From contig CM060734.1 in the NCBI GenBank assembly GCA_030704615.1, positions 37,898,042 to 37,962,041 of the forward strand: DNA of 64,000 nucleotides, read 5' to 3'. Position numbers and translations under genes: made by a program. Shown piece after piece: positions 24,601 through 35,400 of this stretch. The notes under the pieces were generated by a model, which was given only the letters and a program-made list of their open reading frames with translations, was not told the origin of the DNA and ran no database searches. Every line of letters starts with the position of its first letter. Position 1 is the stretch's first letter. This stretch comes from Takakia lepidozioides (taxonomy: Eukaryota > Streptophyta > Takakiopsida > Takakiales > Takakiaceae).

Positions 24601-24869
24601 ATGAGATAAAATATCTACATGACTTGAATTTCTCTCCATTCTCTTTGGCACTAGGGCTAGTTGTCATGGATGATATATTTGCAATGGATGATATATGAGC
24701 GCTGGAATACGAGCGACGGATGAGTCGATCAGCGGTGATAGGTACAATCCACGGAAATAGGTGCAGTATTTTTTCCAAAAAACCTTGAGCCATCCAGCGC
24801 TCACGTGAGCACTGCTCACGATCTAGCATTCCTGACCAAGAAACATATGCCTAAACAGAACAAACCAAC
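21650..24869. other. No recognised gene
   Basis: Frames at 22308-22535, 22718-23309 and 23931-24260 are open, but I see no conserved motif. A short hairpin, GACCATTTCAA..TTGAAATGGTC, lies near 22700-22745. At 24030-24050 a GTGTCACCGCACACC word recalls the palindrome array at 11345-12090. At 24655-24700 TGGATGATATAT words repeat. At 24800-24832 the sequence GCTCACGTGAGCACTGCTCACGATCTAGCAT, with small hairpins, abuts the Gypsy fragment that follows. Otherwise nothing is supported. Confidence 0.3.
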
Positions 24870-25605
24870 CGTACAATTGAAGATATGTTGAGAATGTACG
24901 TGTGTGAGAGGCAATCCTCTTGGGAACAGTATCTGTACTTGGTAGAATTTGCTTATAACAAACATTTCCACAATGCCATTGGCATGAGTCCATTTAATGC
25001 ATTGTATGGACAAGATTGTTTAGCCCCTGCTTCGCTCTTTACACCACCATCGAATGTACATAGTGTGAATGATAGGATCAAGGAGATGCACTCTGTATGA
25101 GATTTGGTGAAACGTAGCATGCAGAGTGCACAGGAACGGGCCAAGGTCTTTGTTGACAAGGATGAGACTTTCCATGAGTTTTATGCTGGTGACATGGTGT
25201 TGTTCTTAACTTGGTTATACCTAAAAGAAACAATATAACACTTGGCAAGTGTTACAAGCTGTCACCAAGATTTTGTGGCCCATTCAAGATCCTAGAACGC
25301 CATGGCACCGTGGCCTATGAGTTGGATCTGCTTCCCACGTGGAAGGTTCGCAATGTTTTCCATGTCAGCCTTCTCAGAAAATATATGTCAGATTCATGTC
25401 ACATCTTGCCCACATTGCCTCAGGTTATGACTGATGGTCAATTGATAGCCGAACTTGAAAAAATCTTAGAAACTCGAGAGAAGCACATGCACAACCGATA
25501 TTGCAAAGAGTATTTGATTAAGTGATTGCACTACCTAGAGACAGAGGCTACTTGGGAAAGAGAAGATGAGTTCAGGCTAAATTATCCTTCATTTTTCTGT
25601 CATTA
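24870..25605 (+). pseudogene. Chromodomain Gypsy element: integrase C-terminus and chromodomain (truncated, broken)
   Basis: The frame shows the end of the integrase core (EDMLRMYVCERQSSWEQYLY, then FAYNKHFHNAIGMSPFNALYG), then a TGA at the HSV*DLVK position. A frameshift near 25200 leads into LGKCYKLSPRFCGPFKILER and KVRNVFHVSLLRKY, the integrase C-terminal GPY/F-like region. A chromodomain-like tail follows (ELEKILETREK... then, past a TGA, ATWEREDEF). This is the 3' part of a chromovirus pol, running directly into a polypurine tract and the 3' LTR. The upstream half of the element is missing. Confidence 0.88.
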
Positions 25606-25621
25606 AGGACAATGACCTATC

Positions 25622-25636
25622 TTTGGGAGGGGGAGC
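25622..25636 (+). other. Gypsy polypurine tract
   Basis: TTTGGGAGGGGGAGC lies directly before the LTR start TGTTAGG, as expected for the plus-strand primer of reverse transcription. Confidence 0.75.
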
Positions 25637-26109
25637 TGTTAGGTGCCAGGAATGAGAATAGAACTGTGAACCAGTTCTGAAGCAATGACAACTGCTAGAA
25701 AAGCGGCGATGAACCGACAGTTGTGCAGGTCAAGATGGGCAAACTTGTGTATGTGAAGGCAATTGAAGACTAGGGATTTCGGATGTTAAGGACAGAGCAA
25801 AGCAAGATCGAGAAGATGGCTGTGACAGGCTTTGGGCAGATTTGAATTCAACTAGATGATGTATAGAGATAGCACAATGCGGTGGTTGGGTGGACCGGGA
25901 GAGCAGCCCGGTATCGTGCACTTGTAGTTAGTTTTACATGTGTTAGAGATCTTGGTTGGTTTTCCATGTTACCAAGAACTAGGCCATGGGCCCTTGTTTG
26001 TACAGAACAAAGGTTTTGAAATTCCTGTGAATAGTGTTTCAAGCAAAAGCACGTCTGAACTGCCTGGATTTATGTCACGATTGAACTGAAGAAAGAGAGA
26101 TTCATAATA
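25637..26109 (+). repeat. Gypsy 3' LTR
   Basis: It begins TGTTAGGTGCCAGGAATGAG and matches the minus-strand LTR at 12848-13302 up to TTCATAATA, where similarity stops. The two LTRs are in opposite orientation, so they belong to different insertions or to one rearranged insertion. The end coordinate rests on the breakpoint of similarity. Confidence 0.78.
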
Positions 26110-27974
26110 GAATGGACCTCTTTACACGAACTGTCTGTCTCAACCGCCTAAGAGTTGGCATCAGACCACAGAGTTTCCTTTATCAAGCAATTTTCTTTGT
26201 CACTAAAACCCTTAGGTTTGCCCTCATCTCTTAGCTCTTTCCAACCCAAACGCAGGCCTATATGCCTTCTAAAAAAGAAACACCAGTTGTGTGGCTTCGG
26301 GTGTTTGGGCTAACGTGAGGCACGAGGTGGAGAGCAAGATAAGCAAATATCCAATCAGATAGACAACCAAGAATTTCCCTCACCTGTGATAAGGTCGCAT
26401 GTTGCTCTCCTAGAGCCCGACGAGTTAGAATTTTTACTGCATAGACAAGGAGTGCTAGAGGTGGTGGGGGCTTGAGCAGCTCTGTTGCCTTCCATTTAGG
26501 CGCCATGAATGCTCATGTGTCCGCCTTTCCAGCCATATAGCTTGAACTTCATAAAACCATAGAGATTCACGTCACCCCATAAACGAAAGACTGCACAATC
26601 CGCAACCTACCTAGCATCCACCATAACACTTCTACGCCCGCCCTTCCAACTCACCCAGCTCGGAATTCACAGATACAATAAAAATAGGTGTCACCTTGTG
26701 ATCATGCCCCATAATCTTCTAACCCTAGAATCCGCTTTCTCATCATAAATTTGTCAGAGTTCATCCCCGCATTTAGTAGACGACGGCGGTGAGCCGTTAT
26801 ACCTTGCCTCGCCCATAATGTGTATAGCTACCATATGTAAAGCTGGCTGCATTCCAGCCTTTCATGATTCTATGGCCAGGATGCAAGGTAATCTGTTTGG
26901 CCCATGACATGTTGCCAACTGGGGGCTTATCCCAACCTGGGGTTTGGGGTATATGGTCATTCTGACCTTGAGCAAATGAATTGCTTTTTGTATGTATAGC
27001 CTAGTATACTGGTATTGCGACAGAGCTGTGGATGTGGTATTTCTCTTGCATATGTGACATTCGTACGACCCTGATCTGTTATTCCTCTACGTGTGCTCTC
27101 GTGGAGGATTCTCTGGCCAGGGTTATGGCCCGTGTGCATCAAATCCAATCATGGATTGAATCAACTGTATTATTGGATGCAGTTGCAGTGGGGTCATGGA
27201 CACGTAGGCCTAGATTATGGTGGACCAATCTTGCACCACCAGAATTGCTCAAGAGATCCTATGAAAATTCAATGGTCATCCAACCTCACGGTTGAGGGCA
27301 TTTTGGACCAAGAGAGGCAAATACAGAGAATGTGTCATGATGATCGTCCATCTTTGGCAGTGGTCAATAACCGAGTGGGGCAGCCACGAGTGGCCTTGTC
27401 TACACTCATGAATTACACTGATGATCAGTTGGAGACTAAGGTTTTTGGAGAGATTGAGAATGTTTCTTGCTCAGAGGATGTTCTCAAGGTGCTATGGCGG
27501 AGCAAGTAGAGGCTATGTCATAGTGAGGGTGGATGGACAAGGCCCAAGAGGTTGCTATTTAGCAACCAGAGGCTGTGTCTCCTACCTCCAAGCCTAGTGT
27601 ATCCAAGGTTGCAGTCATTGAGGACAATTGGGAACCAGATGTTGGTCCTACAGTCACCGGATGAAAGAGACGGAAGATCCAACAATTTCTGAGGGCTTGC
27701 AAATATCCTCAGAAATTGCTTTGTGTTCGGTTTGAAAGATTTGAGGAGTTTGAAGGGCCAAAAGTTTTTTTTGTAAATATAATTATGTATATTTACATTA
27801 GGGTCTTTTACAACTTTGAAAATGTATATACACATGTGTTAAAATCATGAAACAACCTATATAAAGGGGTATTTTCAATTAGGTGAAGAACACACGTGAC
27901 GTATATATTTTATAAAGAATGGACCCCACTAGGGAACTACAATATTGACAATGGAGCAAAGCCATAGCAGGATA
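26110..27974. other. No recognised gene
   Basis: The longest frame is 27093-27509 (plus, 138 codons), which starts in unremarkable sequence and contains no motif I recognise. The part around 27300-27700 could be a decayed retroelement gag-like fragment, but nothing decisive is visible. Confidence 0.3.
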
Positions 27975-27985
27975 TCGAGACTACG

Positions 27986-28173
27986 ACAACCAGCATGTAA
28001 ACCAGTGGTAAGGGGCACATACCACGTTGGATGTGGTTGTGGGTTCAAACCACGGTCTGGTGTGTCATGAAGGTGTCCACCTTCCTAGCGAAAGGCAGTA
28101 GCCCTTCGGGGTGAAGTGACTCCATAAGTTACGCTTCCTTCGGGAGGCGTCATACTTACTTTCTTACTTTCTT
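27986..28173 (+). mobile_element. tRNA-derived SINE with 11-bp target duplications
   Basis: The head carries RNA polymerase III promoter motifs: an A-box-like TAAACCAGTGGTAAGG (about 27998-28013) and a B-box GGTTCAAACCA (about 28043-28053), at tRNA spacing. A non-tRNA body with small hairpins (GGTGTCCACC, CCTTCGGGAGG) follows, then a CTTACTTTCTTACTTTC-type tail. TCGAGACTACG occurs at 27975-27985 and 28174-28184 as a perfect target duplication. It is non-coding and would depend on a LINE for movement. Its pyrimidine tail is unlike the (TC)n LINE ends elsewhere in the window. Confidence 0.85.
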
Positions 28174-28184
28174 TCGAGACTACG

Positions 28185-29531
28185 TGAAAGCTTGGCCCGC
28201 CGGGTAACAGGCTGCCTACTCGCCACATATGCAACCCGCAGTCACGTCCATCGCCCTGAAATGATGAGACTCACGACGGGTCAGACCTCTGGCTTTAGAA
28301 AATCGTAGCTGGTTGGGATTTTATCGTTTTACGGCTTAATAAATTTGCCCTTATGTTATAGTCGACCATCTTTAAATGTTATGCATGGAGAGTAAGGAAA
28401 ACATAACATACATAGATATATAACGACACTAAAGAAGGCAAAAATATCCTACCCTATCCGATCAATTATAATGGTCACACTTAACGAGGTCAACTAGGTG
28501 GAAAGTAACATTTATTCATTAAATCTAATAAAAAAGGTCCATTTGTCGATAATTGGATATGCTACAACTCCTTTTGAATTGACAGAGTTTGAAAGCTCTG
28601 ATATTTTGCCATGCACATTGATTTTTTTTCAACAATACTTTGTGGTTTGGCAAGCTAGCAAAAGGACTGATTTTTTGAGCTACTGCAATAAAGGTCAGCC
28701 CTCCTAGGCATATGGTGCACTCTTTCCAGATCAAAAGGAGGATTCAGCTTTTTGCAAAACTGGAGGCGCCCAAGCCAATCTTTTTCCTACTACCGATCAC
28801 CAGCCATTTTCCACTGATGCTGCTAGGATGGTACCGTATTTGGTCACTTTTATGCAAAGACCAGTGATGCAAGTTTTGAGTCACCAGATTCCATATTCAC
28901 CTTTCTCATAAATGTAGCAAGGTAGGATTTGTCACTGTTACACCATTATGATAGCTTTCCACAAATAAGAGGCACATCAAAGTTGGTTATTTTATTCTGG
29001 GGACAACTTTTTGTCTCAATTTTCTCTCACAAAAAAACGGGCCTCCCTTGACAGTCTCATGGGCATGAACTTAATCCTCATAAGAGAATGTCACATTGGT
29101 CCTGTGCACAATCAAATGCTAGCTGGGTACTTACCGTCAAATATGATGTGTCCCTATGGTAGTTCATCACAGAAACTTGGGTATGTAACACTTGCAAGTG
29201 ATCAGCCGTGAGTGGGGTAGTGGAGCCATGGGGATACATGATGCTACAAACCTGGTATGCTTGCACTCTAGTGTTGGAGACGTAAGATGTAAGGATGAAG
29301 CTATACAGAGCCACTCTGAAATAAATGGTCACACAAAGACAAACAATTGAGATTGCTTACCTTGGCAGGTAGAGGAGTGGCTGGGAAACTGCTAGAGGGT
29401 TATTAGTTATTACGGTCCTCGGGTACCCTTCCCGAGAATAGCTGTGTGTGCTTTGAGACTGAGATGAACACTGGAATTTTATAACCATAGCTCTCAGGCA
29501 TGTTCCTAAATTGGTTCATAAAAAAAGAGTT
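28185..29531. other. No recognised gene
   Basis: Small frames only (28498-28707 plus, 29078-29332 minus), without recognisable motifs. The right end should include the 3' untranslated region of the membrane-protein gene that stops at 29532. Confidence 0.3.
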
Positions 29532-31223
29532 TCATTTCACTGAACATCGAAGAGAGTCTTCTTTTCGTTCCAACACATCGGTAAGGACATCGGTGGCCCA
29601 GTCCTTCACATCCTCCTGACACAAAATGACCAATGCATATACCATTGTGAGAGCTTAGTGAACTCTGAATCCACAACTGAGAGGTAACTCAAAGATTACT
29701 ACGATAGCCACATCCAAGGTAAAGAAGAGCATACAAGGTGAAAACAAGGCACCAGGACAAAACCACAAGGAAAATAATCAACAACAAAAAGGAAGGAAAC
29801 CAGAAAGAAAGTCTCATCACTTAGAGAGTAAATCCAAGAAAACCACAATCAACAACATCCTGTACAAGAGTGACAGGCTGATAGAACTCCCCACTGACTT
29901 CATCGTCAGTTCCCGACAGAGATGTATTGAGTTTCTGTATCAACATGGGACTACTCAGCCAAGACATAGTTTTAGCATTCAAATCATGAAAACACAAGAC
30001 AGAAAACCACAAAGAGAATGACCTCATAAGGCATTGTTTTCCATGCCTTGTGGCACTGGATGCTGCGCCCAGTTTGGGCAGAAACCATAAAGAGAATGTA
30101 CTCATAAGAGAGAGAACAAGGAGAGAGAGAACCTAACTATGAGAAAACGAAGTGAACAAATGATGCCTTATCAATCTATGCCCTATGTAAGAACCAGACA
30201 ACAGATGTAACTACTGCCGCCACTAAGTAAGCACTTTCACAATTCTTATTTCCCAGGGCATGACATAATTCTTAGAGGCTCCAGAAAACGTAGAAAAGAC
30301 AAATTGGGTGAGATTGACCCCCATAGAGAACTACTGGCTTTCTAGCTGTGCCACTGAAGGGCGGTTTGCCAGACCAGCAGGTCACAGCAAAAGGCTGGAC
30401 AAAGGGCAAGAATGGAAGCAAAGGGAAACATACCAGGCTCAGAGGCTCGCCTGTGCGGATGTGGGCATTTGGACGTCCTATTCTGGATTCATAAGGAGTG
30501 CGTGGTCGTAGCTCTTGTATCTCATCCCACTGTTCACGTGTGAGGGGCTTCAAGCTTTCCTGTGCTTCAGCAAATTCTTTTGCCTGCCGCTCTATTCGCT
30601 CTGGCTCTTGTGACTCATCATACTGCCCATGAAACCCGCGTTACAATTTGTCTAACTACAGACGTTATGAATCCTCAACCTAACCCTAAAAAAGAGAAGA
30701 GTGACAATAGTAATCGCAGCAGAAACAAATTAAAAGTTCTAGAGAAGCTAAAGATTGGTAGCGTGACCACAGCCATCCCAGATACAGTTGTCCAAGATTC
30801 TCGTCCCCCAAACAGAATCTGAAGCTTCCGAGGATGGGCTCTCTGATATGAAAGCAATGCTACGGCAAACAACGTCTTATGGGTACATTCTATATGAAAG
30901 CGATAAGAACCATAATCATTCCTAATTCCTCCATGTTTGCTCTACTAATGCTGTGCATGTGAGTCTGAGCGTGCGAACACTACGTGTTTGTGTGTGTGAG
31001 AGAGAGAAGTGGAAAGGAGGATCACCATCATGGTAAGCTTGGCAAGCACCACGACTAGCACCATGCCTGCAGCAACTTTTATGCTAGGAGTGTCCCAGAA
31101 CTCTTGGCTCTGAGGCACTTGGACTGGATATGGGGGTGCAGCCGGCCTCCTGCGCACAGCTTTCCTTCCCTGTTTGGAGCGTACCCAGTGCCCGCCAGCT
31201 CTTCGTGCTACCCCTCTCCACAT
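29532..31223 (-). CDS. Small conserved plant one-pass membrane protein, function unknown (3 exons)
   Basis: Exons 31026-31223, 30434-30622 and 29532-29615 join in phase 0 at GT..AG introns to give 156 aa. The N-terminus is basic (MWRGVARRAGGHW, then KAVRRRP), which could be a targeting region. EFWDTPSIKV follows, then a single hydrophobic segment (about residues 49-65, AAGMVLVVVLAKLTMM). The rest is charged and soluble: YDESQEPERIERQAKEF, LTREQWDEIQELRPRTPYES and EDVKDWATDVLTDVLERK. I recognise the layout FWDTP-TM-MMYDES-RPRTP(Y/F)ES-RTGEP as a conserved plant protein of unknown function; that recognition is from memory. Both introns contain short pieces of the LINE 3' end (30859-30891 and 30011-30116). 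Confidence 0.82.
30011..30116 (-). mobile_element. Two tandem LINE 3'-end pieces in intron 2 of the membrane-protein gene
   Basis: On the minus strand, CTTATGAGTACATTCTCT (from about 30108) is followed by a longer diverged copy. That copy contains CTGCCCAAACTGGGCGCAG, GCCACAAGGCATGG and CTTATGAGGTCATTCTCT (to about 30011). This is the 3' terminus of the LINE family arrayed at 41501-50990, here in the opposite orientation. It has no coding content. Confidence 0.75.
30859..30891 (+). mobile_element. 33-nt LINE 3'-end micro-insertion with 13-bp target duplication
   Basis: GCTACGGCAAACAACGTCTT continues to ATTCT at 30891 and equals the extreme 3' end of the LINE family. It is flanked by ATATGAAAGCAAT (30846-30858) and ATATGAAAGCGAT (30892-30904), a 13-bp duplication with one difference. 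It lies in intron 1 of the small membrane-protein gene. Confidence 0.8.
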
Positions 31224-32464
31224 TTCCTCTTCCTATGTGCTGACGCGTTACCTTCACTCTCGTTCCGATTGAAACTCTGGGAAAACCCAAACAAATGCAC
31301 AGCGTGATTCTTCCAACGAACATTGCATGTCGTGTGCTTCTAGCAATAGTTTTTTCTAATAAGGCTACGAAAGAGCGAGAGCTCTCATACGATATTGGTA
31401 TACGTTTTGTGTTGTTATGATGCATACTTCAGGTAGTTTACAACATGTGAGGCTATAATTGTCCTCAGAAGTTCGCGTCGGAGCACACTGTTATATGAAG
31501 GGGGTCTACAGGAGATAAACATGTGAGGGATCTGTCGCATTGAGTTGGGGTTTTGCGAGTCCAGTGGAGGGTGGAGGGGAGAGAGAGAGAGATTGGGAGC
31601 GAATCTTGACTTACACAAGGAATTAGCATAGAATTGTAGGCTGTCAGAAAACCAGTAAGAAGACGGTGATGGCAGAGAAGCTTGGTGGTAAGGGAACATT
31701 CAATGTGCACTACTTATCCAACAGCGAGGAGATATGGGTTGATGCTCACGACGTCAACTCGCATCGATTCTTTGCAGTGGACGTGGAGATGGTACTGATA
31801 TTGATCGACGAGTACATTCCTTCTTGGGTGGGATTCTTCAGCAATATGCGAGCTTGGACGCGTTGACGCATTTGCGAGGGGAGAATGAGTTTGAAGAGAG
31901 TGGATTAGGTCTTTGATCCTACCAGGGCTACTGATATTGATGGTCTAAGAGCTAAATTCTCTCAAGTGATTAAGGCTGCACTTCCTGACAAAAAACACTT
32001 CATAAGTGACCTGTAGAGACACTTACCTTGCATGAAGTGTTGAGCTATCTCTAGCTACCTTTCAATGACATTTTGAGCCAGAGCTACAAGCAGAAAAGGA
32101 TTGTGGCAGACAAGCGCAAGAAAAATTCAAAATTCCTCATGCCCGTTCACACCTTCAGCCTCATGATACTGGCCTTCTAAGTCCCTTCAGAATGGCTCCT
32201 AGACAACCAATGTTGTGAGCTAGAAAAGCAAAATTCCAGCTACTAATGCCACCTCTGTTGTATTGTAATTGCAAAATTGTAACTTATGTGACAATCTGCC
32301 GCTTTACACAGCTCTATATATGAGATTCAATCTCTGTACAAATTGAAGTTTAGGGATGCTAATGTGGGGACGCCTACAAATCCCCTGCCAAAGAAGACAA
32401 TGAGAGATGAAGTAAAAGATGAGTCTGCACAGGCAAATTGAACCAGTTGAAAGTTGACAATTGT
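31224..32464. other. Intergenic, no recognised gene
   Basis: Lies between two minus-strand genes, so it should hold the upstream region of the membrane-protein gene and the 3' untranslated region of the DUF3755 gene. A GA-rich tract occurs near 31578-31590. The plus frame 31666-31866 and the sequence after it look like a decayed open frame with several stops. I cannot assign it. Confidence 0.3.
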
Positions 32465-35400
32465 CTATGCTCGCACGGGTGCCGACGCTGGAGACTCTGG
32501 CAAGATGCTGTCTGCGAGCTCTGAATTCAGCTTCACTGGGAGGGGTGGCATTTCGCTCATAATGCCTGGCATATTTGTCATCCTGCACCACCTCCCGGGT
32601 ATCACAACTTAAGACTGAAACTGACAAAACGACAATAAGAGGAGATACTGACAGGTGGAATGTTTGAGCCTCTTGATGTTCCCTTGAACACATTGGGTTT
32701 CTGAAGAGAAACTTTTGTCATTTGCCACACGGTGGTCTTAGGCATGGCCCCACCCTTACTCCTGTATGCTCTGCAAACATTGCACCAAAGACCTGTAGAA
32801 CACTGATAAATGAAAGCTGCCCTGGCCCTTAGAGGTTCTTTTGGCTGCGTGGACAAACTTTTAGACAAGAACAGCAGTTCTTTAAGGTCATTGGGCTGTG
32901 AGAGAAACTAGCAAAAATAGAAACAGCGGGTAGCCATCCCAAAACAGAGGCAAAACCACTATGGGGCTTCAATAGGCACTTATGAGTGTGAGGAATAACT
33001 GAGAAGTAGAGCCAACATACCCATCCAAAATTGCAAATACGTTGTTCCGAAAGCGCACCAGCAAGTCAATGTTACCCTGCAGCTGTTCAGACCCACCATT
33101 GCCCCACAGCTCAATATAGCCAGCCACCGTAAAGCTCTCCTCCTGAAGGCCCACAACCTCAAATAGTAGAGCTGATGATGGTCTCATATGAGACCATGAG
33201 AAAGTCCTTAGTTCTCTAGCGGCAATTCAGGTGATAACTAGCACAGAAAGCATAGGGATGAGGTAAAAACTTGTTCATATAGATTTCAGGCATGCCTTCA
33301 CCCACGGATTACAACTATGTGGAAGGGATGGATGTTTACTCTTGAGGTTAAACTGGGGACTGTCAATGCTGCTGCCAGCACTAGCATAGGAGCATAATAA
33401 ACTACAACCTCCTGACTTTCACATTGTTGGAAACTAGACCTGTCCTCTACCTCCTAGAGATATCGACAGATAGCTTCTAGCACAAGCAGCAGTACAAAAA
33501 CTGACAGCCTAAACCAACCAAAGAGTTAGTACTAACAAGAAGTGTCAGTCCTAACAAGAATGCTCCTTACTGCAAAAAGAAAAACTTACAAAAGTAGATG
33601 CTGGACTTCTCCTCCTCCTCTCTCTGCAATCTACTAGGATAGCACATCCAAAATGCTAGAAGAAGTGCTGGGCATTGCCTCAGCCTTTCCCTTAAATCCT
33701 ACATGAGTTCTCTAGAAACTTCTGGTGGCTGGAACCTTCTGGTAGAACTATCCCTAGCCGTCAAAAAACCCTAACAGAACCCTAGCTAACTAAATCTGAG
33801 CTGACTTCTAACACTCCCACTCAGCGAGGATTGAGGCTTAACCCAATCAGTTCCATGCATATAGAATGCTTTTCTTTGGATAGAGCCTTTGTGAGTGCAT
33901 CAGCTGCCATGTCCTCAGTCCTACAGAAAACCAACTCAATCTCCAAACCAATCATTTCTCTAATGAAATGATGTTTGATATCTATGTGCTTGGTCCGGGC
34001 ATGATGAACAGGATTCTTGCTCAGCTCAATGCTGCTCCTGTTATCAGCATGCACTTTCATTGGCTGTTCTTGACTGAAGCCAAGTTCACCAAGAAGCCTT
34101 CGAATCCAAATGGCTTTAGCTGCATGAGTCAGAGCCATATACTCTGACTCAGTCGAGGATAGAGCAGTGGTCTGTTGTCTTTTGCTGCTCCAGCTCACAG
34201 CACCTCCACTCATTACAAAGCAGTAAGCAGATATGGATCTCTCATCTGTGTCTCCTGCCCAATCTGCATCACTGTATCCTTCTAGTGATGCTCCAGTGTC
34301 CTGCTTGTTGTAAGTTAGACATGTATCCGCAGTCCCTTTCAAATATCTAATCACCCTCTTGAGTGCTTTCCAATGCTGAGGTCCTGGGTTGTGCATGAAC
34401 TTACTAAGCATTCCCACTGCATAGGCAATGTCTGGCCTGGTGCCAATCATTGCATACATCAGAGATCCCATGGCTTGCTGATATGGAACCTTAGCCATTT
34501 CCTCAATCTCACTTGGAGATTTTGGCTCCATTTCCTTACTCAGCTTGCAGCCGGTTTCCAATGGTGTTGGTGCTGGTTTGCAGTCCTGCATACCAAACTT
34601 CGCAACAACATTCCTGACATACCTCTCTTGGCTCAACTTTATAGTTCTCGCCTTCCTGTCCCTCAAAATCTGAATTCCAAGTAGGTAGTTCACAGCTCCA
34701 AGATCAACCATCTCAAAGGTTTCACTCAAATCATGCTTTGCCTGCGCATGGTATCCTTGTTGTCGCTGATCAGTAGCAGGTCATCCACATAGAGTGCTAT
34801 TATCATGACACCTGATGTCATGTAGTAAATGCTCTGATCAGCTGTACTCCTTACAAAACCTTGGCCTGTCAAGTAGCTATTGATCTTCTCATACCATGTC
34901 CTCGATGCCTGTTTGAGTCCATATAACGATTTCTTGAGCCGACACACCTTATCACCTTCTTGGAAGCCTTCTGGTTGTTTCATGTAGATCTCCTCCTGGA
35001 GATCCCCATTCAAGAATGCAGTCTTCACTGTTGGAGGTGTCAAGGCTATAGCCCTTGCCCGTCACTCTGAGAACAGAACGGGACGGGTAGCTCAGTGGTA
35101 GAGCACCCCACCGGAATGGGGGAGGTCCTAGGTTCAATCCCTAGCCCGACCATATGCCAATGGTTTTCCAACATGGTATCAGAGCCAAGGTTGGGGCGGT
35201 GGTCAGAATGGGTGGGCATCAGCTATAAGGGCTATGCCTTGAGGGGGAGTGTTGGAGGTGTCAAGGCTATAGCCCTTGCCCGTCACTCTGAGAACAGAAC
35301 GGGACGGGTAGCTCAGTGGTAGAGCACCCCACCGGAATGGGGGAGGTCCTAGGTTCAATCCCTAGCCCGACCATACGCCAATGGTTTTCCAACATTCACG

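Larger units (their letters stand above)
35024..35399. mobile_element. TRIM (miniature LTR retrotransposon) with tRNA-like LTRs, nested in Copia
   Basis: The element itself is 35029-35394 (366 bp). It has LTRs of 145 bp (35029-35173 and 35250-35394), both TGTTGG...CCAACA and seemingly differing at one base (CATATGCC against CATACGCC). The duplication TTCAC lies at 35024-35028 and 35395-35399. TGGTATCAGAGCC (35174-35186) directly follows the 5' LTR and matches the 3' end of plant initiator tRNA-Met; GAGGGGGAG (35241-35249) directly precedes the 3' LTR. The 76-bp interior cannot encode a protein, so the element depends on another retrotransposon. Each LTR contains a complete tRNA-like sequence. 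Confidence 0.95.

Noticed and set aside
24800-24832. Helitron 3' end (hairpin followed by CTAG)
   Set aside because: The base after CTAG is C rather than T, and both occurrences share CAT beyond it; no TC-type 5' end was found.
33021-33187. Longer minus-strand frame around the DUF3755 exon 6
   Set aside because: Only the part from CTGCAG at 33082 to 33021 fits the family and the splice phases; the upstream extension is intron read-through.
35081-35152. Functional tRNA gene
   Set aside because: It lies inside an LTR, is repeated in the other LTR, lacks U33 and has an acceptor mismatch; better called tRNA-like.
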